A DNA stretch of 64,000 nucleotides from Panacagrimonas sp. (GCF_020697055.1 NZ_JAJFBP010000001.1:1-64000), one strand, 5' to 3'. Positions 18,185 to 29,057 are shown, numbered from the stretch's first letter. Made by a program: numbers and translations. Notes: generated from the sequence alone by a model not told the origin.

Positions 18185-19105
18185 ATGCCGGCTGTCACCG
18201 CTGCACTGATCAAGGAACTCCGCGACCGTACCGGCGCGGGCATGGGCGATTGCAAGAAGGCGCTCGAGGCCGTCGAGGGCGATCTGGACAAGGCCGCCGA
18301 GAAGCTGCGCATGGATGGCGCGGCCAAGGCCGACAAGAAGGCCGGCCGCACCGCCGCCGAGGGCATCGTCGCCGTGGCGTCCAACGCCGAGGCGATCGCC
18401 CTGGTCGAGGTGAACTCGGAGACCGACTTCGTGGCCAAGGGCGAGGACTTCCGTTCGCTGGCCCGCGATGCCGCCGAGCTCGCGCTCAAGCATCGTCCGG
18501 CCAATATCGAAGCGCTGGTCGCGCTCAAGAGCGGCGACAAGACGCTCGACGAGCGTCGTCGCGAGCTGGTCGGCCGGATCGGCGAGAACCTCACCATCCG
18601 TCGCGTCGAAGTCGTCGTGTCCGGTGGCGGTCCGCTCGTCACCTACATCCACCCGGGCGACAAGATCGCCGTCGCGGTGGCGCTGAAGTCCGGTAGCACG
18701 GACCTGGGCAAGGACCTGGCGATGCACATCGCCGCGATGTCGCCGCGTGCGGTCGATCCGGCCAGCATTTCGCCGGACGTCGTCGCCTCCGAGCGCCGCA
18801 TCATCGAGGCGCAGGTCGCGCAGGAGCAGGCCGAGGAAGCCGCCGCGGGCAAGAAGCCCAAGCCGGCCGAGATCGTCGCCAAGATGCTCGAGGGCAAGAT
18901 CTCCAAGTTCCTCGACGAGCAGACCCTCATCGGACAGCCGTTCGTGAAGAACGATGCGTACGGTCTGAAGTCCGACGCCAAGGTCCGCGAAGTCCTGGCC
19001 AAGGAGAAGGCCGCCGTGGCGCACTTCGTGCGGCTCGCGGTGGGCGAAGGCATTGAGAAGAAGCAGACCGACTTCGCCGCGGAAGTGGCGGCAGCAGGCG
19101 GTTGA
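18185..19105 (+). CDS. tsf: Translation elongation factor Ts
   Basis: The 306-residue protein starts with the UBA-like domain (ALIKELRDRTGAGMGDCKKAL) and contains the core motif VEVNSETDFVAKGEDFRSLA that exchanges nucleotide on EF-Tu, followed by the coiled-coil arm and C-terminal module. It is cotranscribed with rpsB (2-bp gap). A strong hairpin without a T-tract follows. Confidence 0.98.
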   Translation: MPAVTAALIKELRDRTGAGMGDCKKALEAVEGDLDKAAEKLRMDGAAKADKKAGRTAAEGIVAVASNAEAIALVEVNSETDFVAKGEDFRSLARDAAELALKHRPANIEALVALKSGDKTLDERRRELVGRIGENLTIRRVEVVVSGGGPLVTYIHPGDKIAVAVALKSGSTDLGKDLAMHIAAMSPRAVDPASISPDVVASERRIIEAQVAQEQAEEAAAGKKPKPAEIVAKMLEGKISKFLDEQTLIGQPFVKNDAYGLKSDAKVREVLAKEKAAVAHFVRLAVGEGIEKKQTDFAAEVAAAGG

Positions 19106-19127
19106 GACGGTAAACTAGGTTGATCCT

Positions 19128-19149
19128 GAGGCCCCGGAAACGGGGCCTC
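19128..19149 (+). terminator. Hairpin between tsf and pyrH
   Basis: GAGGCCCCG-GAAA-CGGGGCCTC forms a 9-bp GC-rich stem closed by a GNRA tetraloop. No T-run follows, so it is more likely an attenuator, processing site or mRNA stabiliser than a full terminator. pyrH starts 20 bp later. Confidence 0.6.
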
Positions 19150-19168
19150 GCTCTATGCGAAGCCGAAC

Positions 19169-19891
19169 ATGAGCGACAAGCCTGCCTATCAGCGAATCCT
19201 GCTCAAGCTGTCGGGCGAGGCCCTGATGGGGGATCTCGAGTTCGGCATCTCGCCGAACGTGATGGGCTTCGTTGCCGGGGAACTGCGCCAGGTCGTCGAC
19301 ATCGGCGTGCAGGTCGCGCTGGTCGTCGGCGGAGGCAACATCTTTCGCGGCGAAGGCCTGGCGCGTGCCGGCATGGATCGCGTCACCGGCGATCAGATGG
19401 GCATGCTGGCCACCGTCATCAACGCCCTGGCGCTGCAGGACGCGATCGAGCGCGTGGGCATGCAGGCCCGCGTCCAGTCGGCCATCCGCATCAACGAGGT
19501 CTGCGAGGACTTCATCCGTCGACGCGCGATCCGCCACCTGGAGAAGGGCCGCGTGCTGGTGTTCGGTGCGGGCACCGGCAATCCCTTCTTCACCACCGAT
19601 TCGGCGGCGGCGCTGCGCGCGGTGGAGATCGGCGCCGACCTGATGCTCAAGGCCACCAAGGTCGATGGCATCTACACGGCCGATCCGAAGAAGGACAAGA
19701 CCGCCACCAAGTACGACGAGCTCACCTACGACGATGCGCTCGATCGTCGGCTCGGCGTCATGGACCAGACCGCGATGGTCCTGTGCCGGGATCACAAGAT
19801 AAAGCTGCGCGTTTACGACATGGACCGGCCCGGCGCTCTGCTCAAGATCGTCACGGGCGACCAGACGATCGGCACGCGCGTACACGCCTGA
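19169..19891 (+). CDS. pyrH: Uridylate kinase
   Basis: The 240-residue protein is an amino-acid-kinase-fold UMP kinase: [12 protein letters not shown] at the N-terminus, [25 protein letters not shown], and the UMP/ATP region [17 protein letters not shown] followed by [12 protein letters not shown]. It phosphorylates UMP to UDP in pyrimidine synthesis. It lies between tsf and frr as in most proteobacteria, seven bases ahead of frr. Confidence 0.98.
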   Translation: MSDKPAYQRILLKLSGEALMGDLEFGISPNVMGFVAGELRQVVDIGVQVALVVGGGNIFRGEGLARAGMDRVTGDQMGMLATVINALALQDAIERVGMQARVQSAIRINEVCEDFIRRRAIRHLEKGRVLVFGAGTGNPFFTTDSAAALRAVEIGADLMLKATKVDGIYTADPKKDKTATKYDELTYDDALDRRLGVMDQTAMVLCRDHKIKLRVYDMDRPGALLKIVTGDQTIGTRVHA

Positions 19892-19898
19892 GGACCAC

Positions 19899-20456
19899 AT
19901 GATCAACGACATCAAGAAGGAAGCGGGCGATCGCATGCAGAAGTGTGTCGACTCGCTCAAGACCGCGCTGTCCAAGCTGCGTACGGGCCGCGCGCACGCC
20001 GGCCTGCTCGACCACATCACCGTGGAGTACTACGGCGCGGAGACGCCGCTGTCGCAGTGCGCGAACGTGACCGTCGAGGATGCGCGGACGATCTCGATCA
20101 CGGCCTGGGACAAGAACATGATCTCCGTGATCGAGAAGGCGATCATGAAATCGGACCTGGGACTGAACCCGAGCACGGCCGGCACGATCATCCGGATCAT
20201 CATGCCGCCGCTGACCGAGGAGCGACGCCGCGATCTGGCCAAGGTGGTGCGCAGCGAGGCCGAGGGTGGACGCGTGGCCGTGCGCGCGGTGCGTCGTGAC
20301 GCCAACCAGGACATCAAGGAGCTGGCCAAGGAAAAGATGATCAGCACCGACGACGAGAAGCGCGGCGAGACCGAGATCCAGAAGCTCACGGACCAGTTCG
20401 TGGCCAAGATCGACGAGATGGCCGCAGCCAAGGAAAAGGAGCTGATGTCGCTCTGA
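19899..20456 (+). CDS. frr: Ribosome recycling factor
   Basis: The 185-residue protein has the RRF three-helix bundle and small beta domain: [48 protein letters not shown] and the [23 protein letters not shown] segment. With EF-G it splits post-termination ribosomes. The helical C-terminus ([24 protein letters not shown]) is complete. Confidence 0.98.
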   Translation: MINDIKKEAGDRMQKCVDSLKTALSKLRTGRAHAGLLDHITVEYYGAETPLSQCANVTVEDARTISITAWDKNMISVIEKAIMKSDLGLNPSTAGTIIRIIMPPLTEERRRDLAKVVRSEAEGGRVAVRAVRRDANQDIKELAKEKMISTDDEKRGETEIQKLTDQFVAKIDEMAAAKEKELMSL

Positions 20457-20502
20457 TGCGCAGGGTGCCCAGCCGAATCCCGACCCTGCCGAGCGCCGTG
20501 GC

Positions 20503-21222
20503 TTGAACCCTTCCCATCCGCCCCTGCCGGACGAAAGCATTCCGCGTCATGTCGCCATCATCATGGACGGCAACGGCCGCTGGGCCTCGCAGCGCGGAGA
20601 GCCGCGCACGTTCGGCCATCGCGCAGGAGTTCGCGCGGCGCGGCGCGTGCTGCGATGCGCGCACAAGCACCGTGTCGAGTACCTGACCGTCTTCGCGTTC
20701 AGCCAGGAGAACTGGCGGCGTCCCGCGCAGGAAGTCAGCCTGCTGATGCAGCTTTTCATCCGCACGCTCGCGCGCGAGACCACGGCGCTGCACCGCAACG
20801 GCGTGCGCCTGCGCTTCATCGGCGATCACTCGGAGTTCTCCGACGTGCTGCGCCGCGAGATGGATCGCGCGGTCGAGGTCACGCGGCACAACGCCGAGCT
20901 CAAGCTCAACGTCGCCGTCGGGTACGGCGGGCAGTGGGACATCGTGCAGTCCGCGCAGCGCCTGGCGGCGCGGGGCGAGGAGATCACCGCCGAGGCGATC
21001 GAGAACGGCCTGGACACGCACGGCCTGCCGGCGCCCGATCTGCTCATCCGCACCGGTGGCGAGAAGCGCATCAGCAATTTCCTGCTGTGGCAGCTGGCGT
21101 ACACCGAGCTGTATTTCTGCGACACGCTGTGGCCGGACTTCGACGACCGCGACTTCAGTGCCGCGCTCTCGTGGTATGCCACGCGCCAACGTCGTTTCGG
21201 GCGCGTGCCCGAAAGCGCCTGA
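20503..21222 (+). CDS. uppS: Undecaprenyl diphosphate synthase (cis-prenyltransferase)
   Basis: The 239-residue protein carries the cis-prenyltransferase motifs: [10 protein letters not shown] with the catalytic Asp, [24 protein letters not shown] and the C-terminal [23 protein letters not shown]. It condenses isoprenyl units to the C55 lipid carrier for peptidoglycan and O-antigen. The start is TTG at 20503; no ATG or GTG precedes the first motif in frame. cdsA follows after 12 bp. Confidence 0.96.
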   Translation: MNPSHPPLPDESIPRHVAIIMDGNGRWASQRGEPRTFGHRAGVRAARRVLRCAHKHRVEYLTVFAFSQENWRRPAQEVSLLMQLFIRTLARETTALHRNGVRLRFIGDHSEFSDVLRREMDRAVEVTRHNAELKLNVAVGYGGQWDIVQSAQRLAARGEEITAEAIENGLDTHGLPAPDLLIRTGGEKRISNFLLWQLAYTELYFCDTLWPDFDDRDFSAALSWYATRQRRFGRVPESA

Positions 21223-21234
21223 CCGGAGATCGCG

Positions 21235-22056
21235 ATGCTCGTCCAGCGCGTCATCACGGCCCTGGTGCTGCTGCCGCTGCTGATCGGCGCGATCGCCTAC
21301 CTGCCGCCGGCCTGGCTGTACGCGGTGTTCTGCGCCGCCGGACTGCTCGCGGCCTGGGAATGGGCCGGCCTGATGGGCCCTTCGGGGACGCGACCGCCGA
21401 TCCGCATCGCGTTCGTCGCCAGCTGCGCCGCGATGATGCTGGTCGGCTGGTTCCTGCGGGCGCAGGCGATGTGGGCCTGCGTCGCCGCGGCCGCGTGGTG
21501 GGTCTTTGCGATCGCGCTGGTGCGCGGGTATCCGGCCAACTTCGAACGCTCGCGTCCGAACCTGGGCGCGATGTGGCTGATCGGCCTGCTGCTGGTGGTG
21601 CCCACGATGCTGGGGCTGTGGATGCTCCACGCGATGCCCAACGGGCCGTGGCGCGTTTTCTTCCTGTTCTTCCTGATCTTCGCGGCCGACACCGGCGCGT
21701 ATCTGGCCGGCCGCAACTTCGGCAAGCGCAAGCTCGCGCCGTCGGTGTCGCCGGGCAAGACCGTGGAAGGCATGGTCGGCGGCCTGGTGTTGTGCGCCGC
21801 CTGGGCCGCCTGCGCCGGACCGCTGGTGTTCGAGATCGATCGCCCGCAGCAGATCCTGCTGCTGGTGGCGTTGAGCCTGGTGGTGGCGGCGTTCTCGGTG
21901 CTCGGCGATCTGGCCGAAAGCATGTTCAAGCGCGCGGCCGGCGTGAAGGACAGCGGCGCCATCCTGCCGGGACACGGCGGCATGCTCGATCGGGTCGACA
22001 GCATCCTGGCCGGGGCGCCGATGATGGCGCTCGGCCTGACCTTGCTGAACATCTGA
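21235..22056 (+). CDS. cdsA: Phosphatidate cytidylyltransferase
   Basis: The 273-residue protein is a polytopic membrane enzyme with about eight helices and the CDP-diglyceride synthetase signature near the C-terminus ([21 protein letters not shown], then MLDRVDS). It makes CDP-diacylglycerol from phosphatidic acid and CTP for phospholipid synthesis. Its stop codon overlaps the dxr ATG by one base. Confidence 0.96.
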   Translation: MLVQRVITALVLLPLLIGAIAYLPPAWLYAVFCAAGLLAAWEWAGLMGPSGTRPPIRIAFVASCAAMMLVGWFLRAQAMWACVAAAAWWVFAIALVRGYPANFERSRPNLGAMWLIGLLLVVPTMLGLWMLHAMPNGPWRVFFLFFLIFAADTGAYLAGRNFGKRKLAPSVSPGKTVEGMVGGLVLCAAWAACAGPLVFEIDRPQQILLLVALSLVVAAFSVLGDLAESMFKRAAGVKDSGAILPGHGGMLDRVDSILAGAPMMALGLTLLNI

Positions 22057-23240
22057 TGCGCCGTCTGCTCGTCCTGGGTGCGACCGGCAGCGTGGGTCGC
22101 AGCACGCTCGATGTCGCGGCGCGTCACCCGGAAAAGCTCGAAGTGGTGGCCCTGGCCGCGCATCGCGACGTCGACGGGATGCTCGAGCTCGCACGCCGTT
22201 TCGCGCCGCGCGTGGTGGCGATGGCCGACGCCGATGCCGCCAAGCGCCTGCGCCAGTCCATCCCGGGCTGCGAGGTGCTCTCCGGGCCGGAGGCAATCTG
22301 CGAACTGGCCGGCGACGCCGATACCGATACCGTGATGTCCGCGATCGTCGGTGCGGTGGGCCTGTCGCCGACGCTCGCGGCGATCCGCGCCGGCAAGCGC
22401 GTGCTGATCGCCAACAAGGAACCGCTGGTGATGGCGGGCTCGCTGATGATGGACGAGGCGCGCCGCTGCGGCGCCTCGATCATCCCGATCGACAGCGAGC
22501 ACAACGCGATCTTCCAGTGCCTGCCCTCGACCTATCGTTGCGGCGAAGCCCCGCGCGGCGTGCGCCGCCTGGTGCTGACCGCCTCGGGCGGTCCATTCCG
22601 CGAGACACCGCTCGAGGACCTGGCCGCGGTGACGCCGCGCCAGGCGGTGCGTCATCCGAACTGGAGCATGGGGCCGAAGATCTCGGTGGACTCGGCCACG
22701 CTGATGAACAAGGGGCTCGAACTGATCGAGGCCGCGGCGCTCTACGGGCTGCCACCCGAGGCGCTCGACGTGGTCGTGCATCCCGAATCGGTGATCCACT
22801 CGCTGGTCGAGTACGTCGACGGATCGAGCCTGGCGCAGCTGGGCCAGCCCGACATGCGGGTGCCGATCGCCCATGCGCTGGCCTGGCCGGAGCGCTGGGA
22901 ATCCGGCGTGGGCGGGTTGGATCTGGCCTCGCTCGGCCGCCTGCGGTTCGAACCGCCGGACCTCGGGCGCTTCCCGTGCCTGCGTTTGGCCCGCCACGCG
23001 CTGGCCAGCGGCGGCAATCTGCCGAACGTATTGAACGCAGCGAACGAAATCGCGGTCGAAGCGTTTCTGAACGAGCGCATCGGGTTTCCGGGGATCCCTC
23101 AGATGGTCGAAAGCTGTTGCGAGTCGGCGGCGTCCGCCGGCCTGCCGCAAGCCGCGTCGCTGGAAGCGGTGACGCAGGTCGACGCGTGGGCGCGAACCTG
23201 GTGCCGCGAACGGCTGGCGGAGGTTGCGCACCATGCTTGA
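22056..23240 (+). CDS. dxr: 1-deoxy-D-xylulose-5-phosphate reductoisomerase
   Basis: The 394-residue protein has the NADPH-binding N-terminus [28 protein letters not shown], the metal/substrate motif [12 protein letters not shown] and [15 protein letters not shown]. It catalyses the committed step of the non-mevalonate isoprenoid pathway, which feeds UppS two genes upstream. It overlaps both neighbours: cdsA by 1 bp and rseP by 8 bp. Confidence 0.97.
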   Translation: MRRLLVLGATGSVGRSTLDVAARHPEKLEVVALAAHRDVDGMLELARRFAPRVVAMADADAAKRLRQSIPGCEVLSGPEAICELAGDADTDTVMSAIVGAVGLSPTLAAIRAGKRVLIANKEPLVMAGSLMMDEARRCGASIIPIDSEHNAIFQCLPSTYRCGEAPRGVRRLVLTASGGPFRETPLEDLAAVTPRQAVRHPNWSMGPKISVDSATLMNKGLELIEAAALYGLPPEALDVVVHPESVIHSLVEYVDGSSLAQLGQPDMRVPIAHALAWPERWESGVGGLDLASLGRLRFEPPDLGRFPCLRLARHALASGGNLPNVLNAANEIAVEAFLNERIGFPGIPQMVESCCESAASAGLPQAASLEAVTQVDAWARTWCRERLAEVAHHA

Positions 23241-24585
23241 ACTGGTGTGGGCGGTCTGCGGCTTCGTCGTCGCGCTCAGCATCCTGGTGTGCTTCCACGA
23301 GTTCGGCCACTACTGGGTGGCGCGACGGGTCGGCGTGAAGGTGCTGCGCTTTTCGCTGGGGTGGGGCAAGCCGTGGAAGAGCTTCTACACGCGGGACGGC
23401 GTCGAATGGGCGCTGGCGCCGTATCCCATCGGCGGCTACGTGAAGATGCTCGACGAGCGCGAAGGGCCGGTGGCGCCCTCGGAGCGGCACCTCGCGTTCA
23501 ATACCCAGTCGGTTCCCAAGCGCATGGCGATTCTCATCGCCGGGCCGGCCGCCAACTTCCTGCTCGCCATCGCGCTCTACTGGCTGATCTTCATGATCGG
23601 CGTGCAGGGACTGCGGCCGCTGATCGATCAGCCGCGTGCCGGGACCGCCGCCGCAGCAGCGGGCCTGCATTCGGGCGAAGAAGTGATCGAGGTCGACGGC
23701 AAGCCGGTCCCGACCTGGACCGACCTGCGCCTGGAACTGCTCGATCGCAGCCTGGGCACCGCGCGCCTGGACCTGACGGTGCGCGACGAGCACGGCCAGA
23801 CGCGGCACGTGAACCTTCCGCTCAACGGCGTTCGCACCGATCCGCAGTTCCTGTTCGACGATCTGGGGCTCGAGGTCTGGCAGCCGCAGATCGAACCGGT
23901 GCTCGGCGACATCCAGGACGGCAGCGCGGCCCAGGGCGCGGGATTGCGCAGCGGAGATCGCATCCGCAGCGTGCACGATCGACCGGTTCACGACTGGAGC
24001 GAACTGGTCGCGGCAGTGCGGGAACGTCCCGGCGCCGTGACGCGGCTGCAGGTCGAGCGTGCCGGATCGAACTTCGACATCAACGTGGTGCTCGCCAGCG
24101 TCGAAGAGGCCGGACGTCAGGTCGGAAGACTCGGTGCGGGCCCGGCCGTGGACCCGGAGATGTGGCAGAATCTGCGCGCCGCGCGCCAGCTCGGACCGAT
24201 AGATGCCTTCAACGCAGCCGTCGGCCAGGCTTGGCAGATGACGCAGCTCACGCTGCGGGTGCTCTGGCACATGGTGCTCGGCGAAGTATCGGTCAAGAAC
24301 GTCAGTGGTCCGATCCAGATCGCGCAGGTAGCGGGAGATTCGGCTCAGATCGGGCTCGTTTCATTCCTCAGCTTCATGGCGGTGGTCAGCGTCAGCCTCG
24401 GCGTGCTGAATCTTTTGCCGGTGCCGCTGCTGGATGGCGGGCACCTGCTGATGTTTGCGATCGAAGGCATCAAGGGTAGGCCCCTGTCAGAGCGGACTCA
24501 GATCGCCGCTCAGTATGTGGGCTTGACGTTCATCGGCATGCTGATGGTGCTGGCATTGTTCAACGACATCATGCGCCTCGTCTGA
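23233..24585 (+). CDS. rseP: Site-2 protease RseP
   Basis: The 450-residue inner-membrane protein has the zinc motif HEFGH (H22, E23, H26) in the first membrane helix, two tandem PDZ domains between about 110 and 300, and the third catalytic segment [13 protein letters not shown]. It cleaves anti-sigma factors such as RseA within the membrane to release the envelope stress response. The ATG at 23233 lies inside the end of dxr; a start nine bases upstream is also open. bamA follows after 28 bp. Confidence 0.97.
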   Translation: MLELVWAVCGFVVALSILVCFHEFGHYWVARRVGVKVLRFSLGWGKPWKSFYTRDGVEWALAPYPIGGYVKMLDEREGPVAPSERHLAFNTQSVPKRMAILIAGPAANFLLAIALYWLIFMIGVQGLRPLIDQPRAGTAAAAAGLHSGEEVIEVDGKPVPTWTDLRLELLDRSLGTARLDLTVRDEHGQTRHVNLPLNGVRTDPQFLFDDLGLEVWQPQIEPVLGDIQDGSAAQGAGLRSGDRIRSVHDRPVHDWSELVAAVRERPGAVTRLQVERAGSNFDINVVLASVEEAGRQVGRLGAGPAVDPEMWQNLRAARQLGPIDAFNAAVGQAWQMTQLTLRVLWHMVLGEVSVKNVSGPIQIAQVAGDSAQIGLVSFLSFMAVVSVSLGVLNLLPVPLLDGGHLLMFAIEGIKGRPLSERTQIAAQYVGLTFIGMLMVLALFNDIMRLV

Positions 24586-24613
24586 CGGCGCCATAAGCAC
24601 AACAAATCCGTCG

Positions 24614-26926
24614 ATGGGTCGACACCAAAAGCGTTTCAAGCTTCGTTTGATCGCGGGCGCCGCCGCCATGATGTGGCTGCCGCATTCCTGGGCGTTCGAG
24701 TCCTTCACCATTCGCGACATCCGTGCCGAGGGCCTCGAGCGCCTCGACGTGGGGACGGTGCTGACCTATCTGCCGCTGTCGGCAGGCGACCAGCTCACCA
24801 GCCAGACCTCGCGCCAGGCGATGCGCGGCCTGTACGCATCGGGTCTGTTCGAGGACGTGCGCCTCGAACGCGACGGCGACACGCTGGTGATCTTCGTCAA
24901 GGAACGTCCCGCGATCGCCAAGTTCGAGATCGAAGGCAACAAGAAGATCGGCGGCGACGAGCTCAAGGATTCGCTCAAGAACCTGGGCCTGACCGAGGGC
25001 GAGCTGTTCAAGCGCGAACTGCTCGACGGCGTCGAGCAGGAACTGCAGCGCCAGTACTACGCCAACGGCTACTACGACGTGGAGATCAAGACCACCGTCG
25101 AGCCGCTGGCGAACAACCGCGTGAACCTGAAGATCGACGTCACCGAAGGCAAGGTCACGACGATCCGCGACATCAACATCCTGGGCAACACGGTCTACTC
25201 GCGCGAGGAGCTGTTCGAGGTCTTCAAGCTCGACAAGACCAATCGCTGGGAGCCGTTCCAGAAGTCGGACCGCTACTCCAAGCAGCAGCTCAACGGCGAT
25301 CTCGAATCGCTGAACTCCTACTACCAGGATCGCGGTTATCTGAAGTTCGACATCGCGTCGGTCCAGGTGCAGCTGTCTCCGAGCAAGGAAGACATCTTCA
25401 TCACGATCAACGTCGAGGAAGGGGACCGCTACAAGGTCAAGGAGACCAAGTTCTCCGGCGACACGATCCTGCAGGGCGACTTCCTGAAGCTGTTCCTCTC
25501 GACGCGCGCAGGCGAGTGGTTCTCGCGCAAGCAGGCCACCGAGAGCGCCAATCGAATCGAGGCCGCGCTGTCCGACGTGGGTTACGCCTTTGCCAAGGTC
25601 ACGCCGCTTCCCGAAGTGGACGAGGCGACCAAGGAGGTCACGCTCAACTACTTCGTCGAGCCGGGCAAGCGTGCGTACGTTCGTCGCATCAATTTCTCCG
25701 GGCATGGCCGCACGCACGACGAGACGCTGCGCCGCGAGATGCGCCAGCTCGAAGCGGCGCCGTTTTCCAAGAGCACGGTGGAGCGCTCGCGCGTGCGACT
25801 GGCGCGTCTGCCGTTCGTCGAGGAAGCCGAGGTCGACACGCAGCCGGTGCCGGGCTCGGACGACCTGGTCGACGTGAACTTCAAGATCAAGGAGCGTCCG
25901 CCGGGCTCGATCCAGTTCGGCGTCGGCTTCTCCGGTTCGCAGGGCTTCCTGATCACCGGCAGCATCACGCACACCAACTTCCTGGGCACGGGCAACCGCG
26001 TCAGCCTGGAGCTGGCCAACAACTCGGTGGCCAAGTCCGCGAGCGCGAGCTGGACCGATCCGTACTTCACCCAGGACGGCATCAGCCAGACGGTCTCGGT
26101 GTTCTATCGCAAGGCCGAATCGGTCATCCGGCAGAGCTCGGGTTTCAACTACAACACCATCGGCACCTCGCTGACCTACGGTATCCCGCTGTCGGAGTAC
26201 ACCTCGCTGCGCGCGGGCTTCGGCGTCGAGCAGACGGCGATCGACACCTTCGCCAACAGCACGTCGGACCAGGTCAACGAGTTCGTGATCGACAACGGCA
26301 CCAAGTACACGGACTTCGAGCTGCGCACGGGTATCAGCCGTGACACCCGCAACCGCACGTTCTTCGCGTCGCGCGGATCCTTGCACTCGCTGGCGATCGA
26401 CGCGCGCGTGCCGGGCAGCGACCTGGAGTTCGCGACGGCGACGTATCGGGCGCAGCAGTACGTTCCGCTGCCCTACAAGTTCTTCGTCGAGTTCAATGCC
26501 ACCGTCGCCGCGGCGATGGACTACGGCAGCGGCAATTCGCAGGTGCCGCCGTACGAGAACTTCTTCGCCGGCGGCTCGCGCACGGTCCGCGGCTATGACG
26601 ACGGCTCGCTGGGCCCCCGCGACACGCCGTTCGACAACCCGTACGGCGGACGGCTGCGCACCACCTCGCAGACCGAGCTCGTGGTGCCGATGCCGTTCGA
26701 GAGCGACCAGAAATCGACGCGTTTGAGCGTGTTCTACGACATCGGCCAGGTCTACAAGCGCCCGCGCGACTTCGACAAGGACGATCTGAAGACCTCGGCG
26801 GGTATCGCGTTCCAGTGGTTCACGCCCTTCCTTGGACTGCTCGATCTGTCCTACGCTTTCCCGCTCAACGACGAGTCGAGCGACGATACCGAGCGGTTCC
26901 AGATCAACTTCGGCACCGGCTTCTGA
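24614..26926 (+). CDS. bamA: Outer membrane protein assembly factor BamA
   Basis: The 770-residue protein has a signal peptide (ending near PHSWA), five POTRA domains starting with FTIRDIRAEGLERLD, and a C-terminal 16-strand barrel. The conserved RGY-type loop appears as SRTVRGYDDGSLGP and the chain ends NFGTGF with terminal Phe, the outer-membrane sorting signature. It is the core of the Bam complex that folds beta-barrel proteins; BamE is encoded at 9612-10052. The gene order rseP-bamA-skp-lpxD-fabZ-lpxA is the conserved proteobacterial one. Confidence 0.98.
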   Translation: MGRHQKRFKLRLIAGAAAMMWLPHSWAFESFTIRDIRAEGLERLDVGTVLTYLPLSAGDQLTSQTSRQAMRGLYASGLFEDVRLERDGDTLVIFVKERPAIAKFEIEGNKKIGGDELKDSLKNLGLTEGELFKRELLDGVEQELQRQYYANGYYDVEIKTTVEPLANNRVNLKIDVTEGKVTTIRDINILGNTVYSREELFEVFKLDKTNRWEPFQKSDRYSKQQLNGDLESLNSYYQDRGYLKFDIASVQVQLSPSKEDIFITINVEEGDRYKVKETKFSGDTILQGDFLKLFLSTRAGEWFSRKQATESANRIEAALSDVGYAFAKVTPLPEVDEATKEVTLNYFVEPGKRAYVRRINFSGHGRTHDETLRREMRQLEAAPFSKSTVERSRVRLARLPFVEEAEVDTQPVPGSDDLVDVNFKIKERPPGSIQFGVGFSGSQGFLITGSITHTNFLGTGNRVSLELANNSVAKSASASWTDPYFTQDGISQTVSVFYRKAESVIRQSSGFNYNTIGTSLTYGIPLSEYTSLRAGFGVEQTAIDTFANSTSDQVNEFVIDNGTKYTDFELRTGISRDTRNRTFFASRGSLHSLAIDARVPGSDLEFATATYRAQQYVPLPYKFFVEFNATVAAAMDYGSGNSQVPPYENFFAGGSRTVRGYDDGSLGPRDTPFDNPYGGRLRTTSQTELVVPMPFESDQKSTRLSVFYDIGQVYKRPRDFDKDDLKTSAGIAFQWFTPFLGLLDLSYAFPLNDESSDDTERFQINFGTGF

Positions 26927-26979
26927 GGCGTCGGTGGCGGGCACGTACAGCTTCAGGACATAAACCAGAGACGGATTCC

Positions 26980-27492
26980 ATGCGTACTTTCCATCGGCTT
27001 CTCGGCGTCTTCGCCCTGTTCGTCCTCAGCGCCGGCCCCGCCAGCGCGGAGATCAAGATCATCACCATTCGCGGCGGCGACATCGTGCAGGCCTCGCCGA
27101 TGTTCAAGACCGGCCAGGCCCAGTTCAAGGCCGAGTTCGAAAAGCGCAAGACCGATCTCGAGGCCGAGGCGCGCAAGCTCCAGGACGACGCCAAGAAGTT
27201 CCAGCGCGAAGCCGACGTGATGAGCAGCGATGCCCGCGCCAAGACCGAGAAGGAACTGCAGACGCGCAAGATCGACTTCGACTACAAGCAGCGCCAGCTC
27301 GGCGAAGACGCGCAGAAGCGCGAGCGCGAGCTGTACGACAAGCTGATGACCAGCATCAAGCAGGTCGTTGTCGAGGTTGCCAAGGAACAGGGCGCGGACC
27401 TGGTGCTGCAGGATCCGGTCTTCGCGGCTCCCGGCATCGACGTGACCGACCAGGTCATCAAGCGTCTGCAGGCCTCTTCACCGGCCAAGTAG
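26980..27492 (+). CDS. skp: Periplasmic chaperone Skp/OmpH
   Basis: The 170-residue protein has a signal peptide cleaved after SAGPASA and a long helical, highly charged region (residues about 45-125) typical of the Skp tentacles, with the C-terminal strand region GADLVLQDPVFAAPG. It holds unfolded outer-membrane proteins in the periplasm and delivers them to BamA, encoded just upstream. Confidence 0.94.
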   Translation: MRTFHRLLGVFALFVLSAGPASAEIKIITIRGGDIVQASPMFKTGQAQFKAEFEKRKTDLEAEARKLQDDAKKFQREADVMSSDARAKTEKELQTRKIDFDYKQRQLGEDAQKRERELYDKLMTSIKQVVVEVAKEQGADLVLQDPVFAAPGIDVTDQVIKRLQASSPAK

Positions 27493-27532
27493 GCGGGCCC
27501 GGGTCGGTCCAACCGGATCGCGGCGCCCACCG

Positions 27533-28594
27533 ATGACGACATTCACGCTCGGTGAACTGGCGTCGCGATTCGGGCTCGAACCCAGGGGCGACGCCGCCAC
27601 GCCGATCGGCGGCGTCTGCAACCTCAAGCCTGGCAAGCCGGGCTGTCTGAGCTTTCTCTCCAATCCCAAGTACCGCGCCCAGCTCGCCGACACGCAGGCC
27701 GCCGCGGTGATCGTCACGCCGCGCGACGCCGCCGGACTGAAGACGGCGGGACTCGTGGCCAAGGACCCGTATCTGGCGTACGCGCGCATCGCGGCGCTGT
27801 TCGATCCGGGAAGGGCGTTCGAACCGGGCATCCACCCGGCCGCCAGCATCGATCCTTCGGCCGACGTCGGCGTCGGCGTGTACGTGGGTCCGGCCGCGGT
27901 CATCGGCGCCGGCTCGCGGATCGGTGCCGGCAGCTTCGTCGGTCCGGGCTGCGTGATCGGCCGCGACGTGGAGATCAGCGAGGGCGCGCGCCTCGTGGCG
28001 CAGGTTCATGTCGGGGATCGCGTGAAGCTGGGCCTGCGCTGCCAGGTGCAGCCGGGCGCGGTGATCGGGTCGCGCGGCTTCGGCAATGCGCGCGGTCCGG
28101 AAGGTTGGGAAGAAGTGCCGCAGCTCGGATCGGTCATCGTCGGCGACGACGTCGAGATCGGCGCCAACACCTGCATCGATCGTGGCGCGCTGGACGACAC
28201 CGTCATCGCGCGCGGTGTGCGGCTCGATAATCTCATCCAGATCGCGCACAACTGCGTGATCGGCGAGCACACCGCCATTGCCGCCTGTACTGGCATCGCG
28301 GGCAGTACCCGGATCGGGGCGCGCTGTATGATCGGCGGCGCCGCCGGCATCAGCGGACATCTCACGATCGTCGACGACGTCGTCGTGCTCGGTCGCTGCA
28401 TGGTCACGCGGTCGTTGCTGGAGAAGGGGGTCTATGGCTCCGGCATTCCGGTGGCGCCGGCGCGGGATTGGCGCAAGCGCGTAGCCCGGTTCCGTCGGCT
28501 CGACGTCACCGAGACGCGATTGTCGGCCGTGGAAAAGCAGTTGGGGATCGAAGTCAGGAAGCTGGACGAGGGAGACGATGGCGGGGACGACTGA
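27533..28594 (+). CDS. lpxD: UDP-3-O-(3-hydroxyacyl)glucosamine N-acyltransferase
   Basis: The 353-residue protein has the N-terminal uridine-binding domain (FTLGELASRFGLEP) and the hexapeptide-repeat left-handed helix from about residue 100, with the catalytic His in QIAHNCVIGEHTAIAA. It adds the second acyl chain in lipid A synthesis. Its last 17 bases overlap the start of fabZ. Confidence 0.96.
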   Translation: MTTFTLGELASRFGLEPRGDAATPIGGVCNLKPGKPGCLSFLSNPKYRAQLADTQAAAVIVTPRDAAGLKTAGLVAKDPYLAYARIAALFDPGRAFEPGIHPAASIDPSADVGVGVYVGPAAVIGAGSRIGAGSFVGPGCVIGRDVEISEGARLVAQVHVGDRVKLGLRCQVQPGAVIGSRGFGNARGPEGWEEVPQLGSVIVGDDVEIGANTCIDRGALDDTVIARGVRLDNLIQIAHNCVIGEHTAIAACTGIAGSTRIGARCMIGGAAGISGHLTIVDDVVVLGRCMVTRSLLEKGVYGSGIPVAPARDWRKRVARFRRLDVTETRLSAVEKQLGIEVRKLDEGDDGGDD

Positions 28595-29057
28595 GGTGAA
28601 TTTCGACATCCGGGACGTGATGCGGCTGCTGCCGCACCGCTATCCGTTCCTGCTGGTCGATCGCGTGATCGAGCATGACGTCGGACAGCGGATCGTCGCG
28701 ATCAAGAACGTCACGTTCAACGAGAACTTCTTCGTCGGCCACTTTCCCGAACTGCCGACGATGCCGGGCGTGCTCATCCTCGAAGCCCTTGCCCAGGCCA
28801 GCGGCATCCTGGCCGTGCTCAAGTCCGGCCTGCGCGCCGATTCGGGCCTGATCCTGTATTTCGCGGGCATCGACAACTGCCGGTTCAAGAAGCCGGTGAT
28901 CCCGGGCGATCAGCTGCTGCTGCATGCCGCGCTCGAGAAGCACAAGCGGGATCTGTGGAAGTTCAAGACCCACGCCACCGTGGCCGGCAGCGTCGTGTGC
29001 GAGGCCGACATGATGTGCGTGCTGAAGAACCCGAACCGCCCCGACGACGCCGCGTGA
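28578..29057 (+). CDS. fabZ: 3-hydroxyacyl-ACP dehydratase FabZ
   Basis: The 159-residue hot-dog-fold protein has the FabZ motifs LLPHRYPFLLVDRV and FFVGHFPELPTMPGVLILEALAQ, with the catalytic His and Glu. It dehydrates 3-hydroxyacyl-ACP in fatty acid elongation and competes with LpxA/LpxD for hydroxyacyl chains. It overlaps lpxD, which fits balanced expression of the two uses. Confidence 0.97.
   Translation: MAGTTEVNFDIRDVMRLLPHRYPFLLVDRVIEHDVGQRIVAIKNVTFNENFFVGHFPELPTMPGVLILEALAQASGILAVLKSGLRADSGLILYFAGIDNCRFKKPVIPGDQLLLHAALEKHKRDLWKFKTHATVAGSVVCEADMMCVLKNPNRPDDAA

Noticed and set aside
20386-24270. Long minus-strand frames over uppS, cdsA, dxr and rseP
   Set aside because: All conserved motifs of this block are on the plus strand; the minus-strand frames lack starts with ribosome-binding sites and recognisable domains.
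24569-26944. A 791-codon minus-strand frame
   Set aside because: It mirrors bamA across its whole length and shows no homology; bamA has POTRA and barrel motifs in the proper frame.
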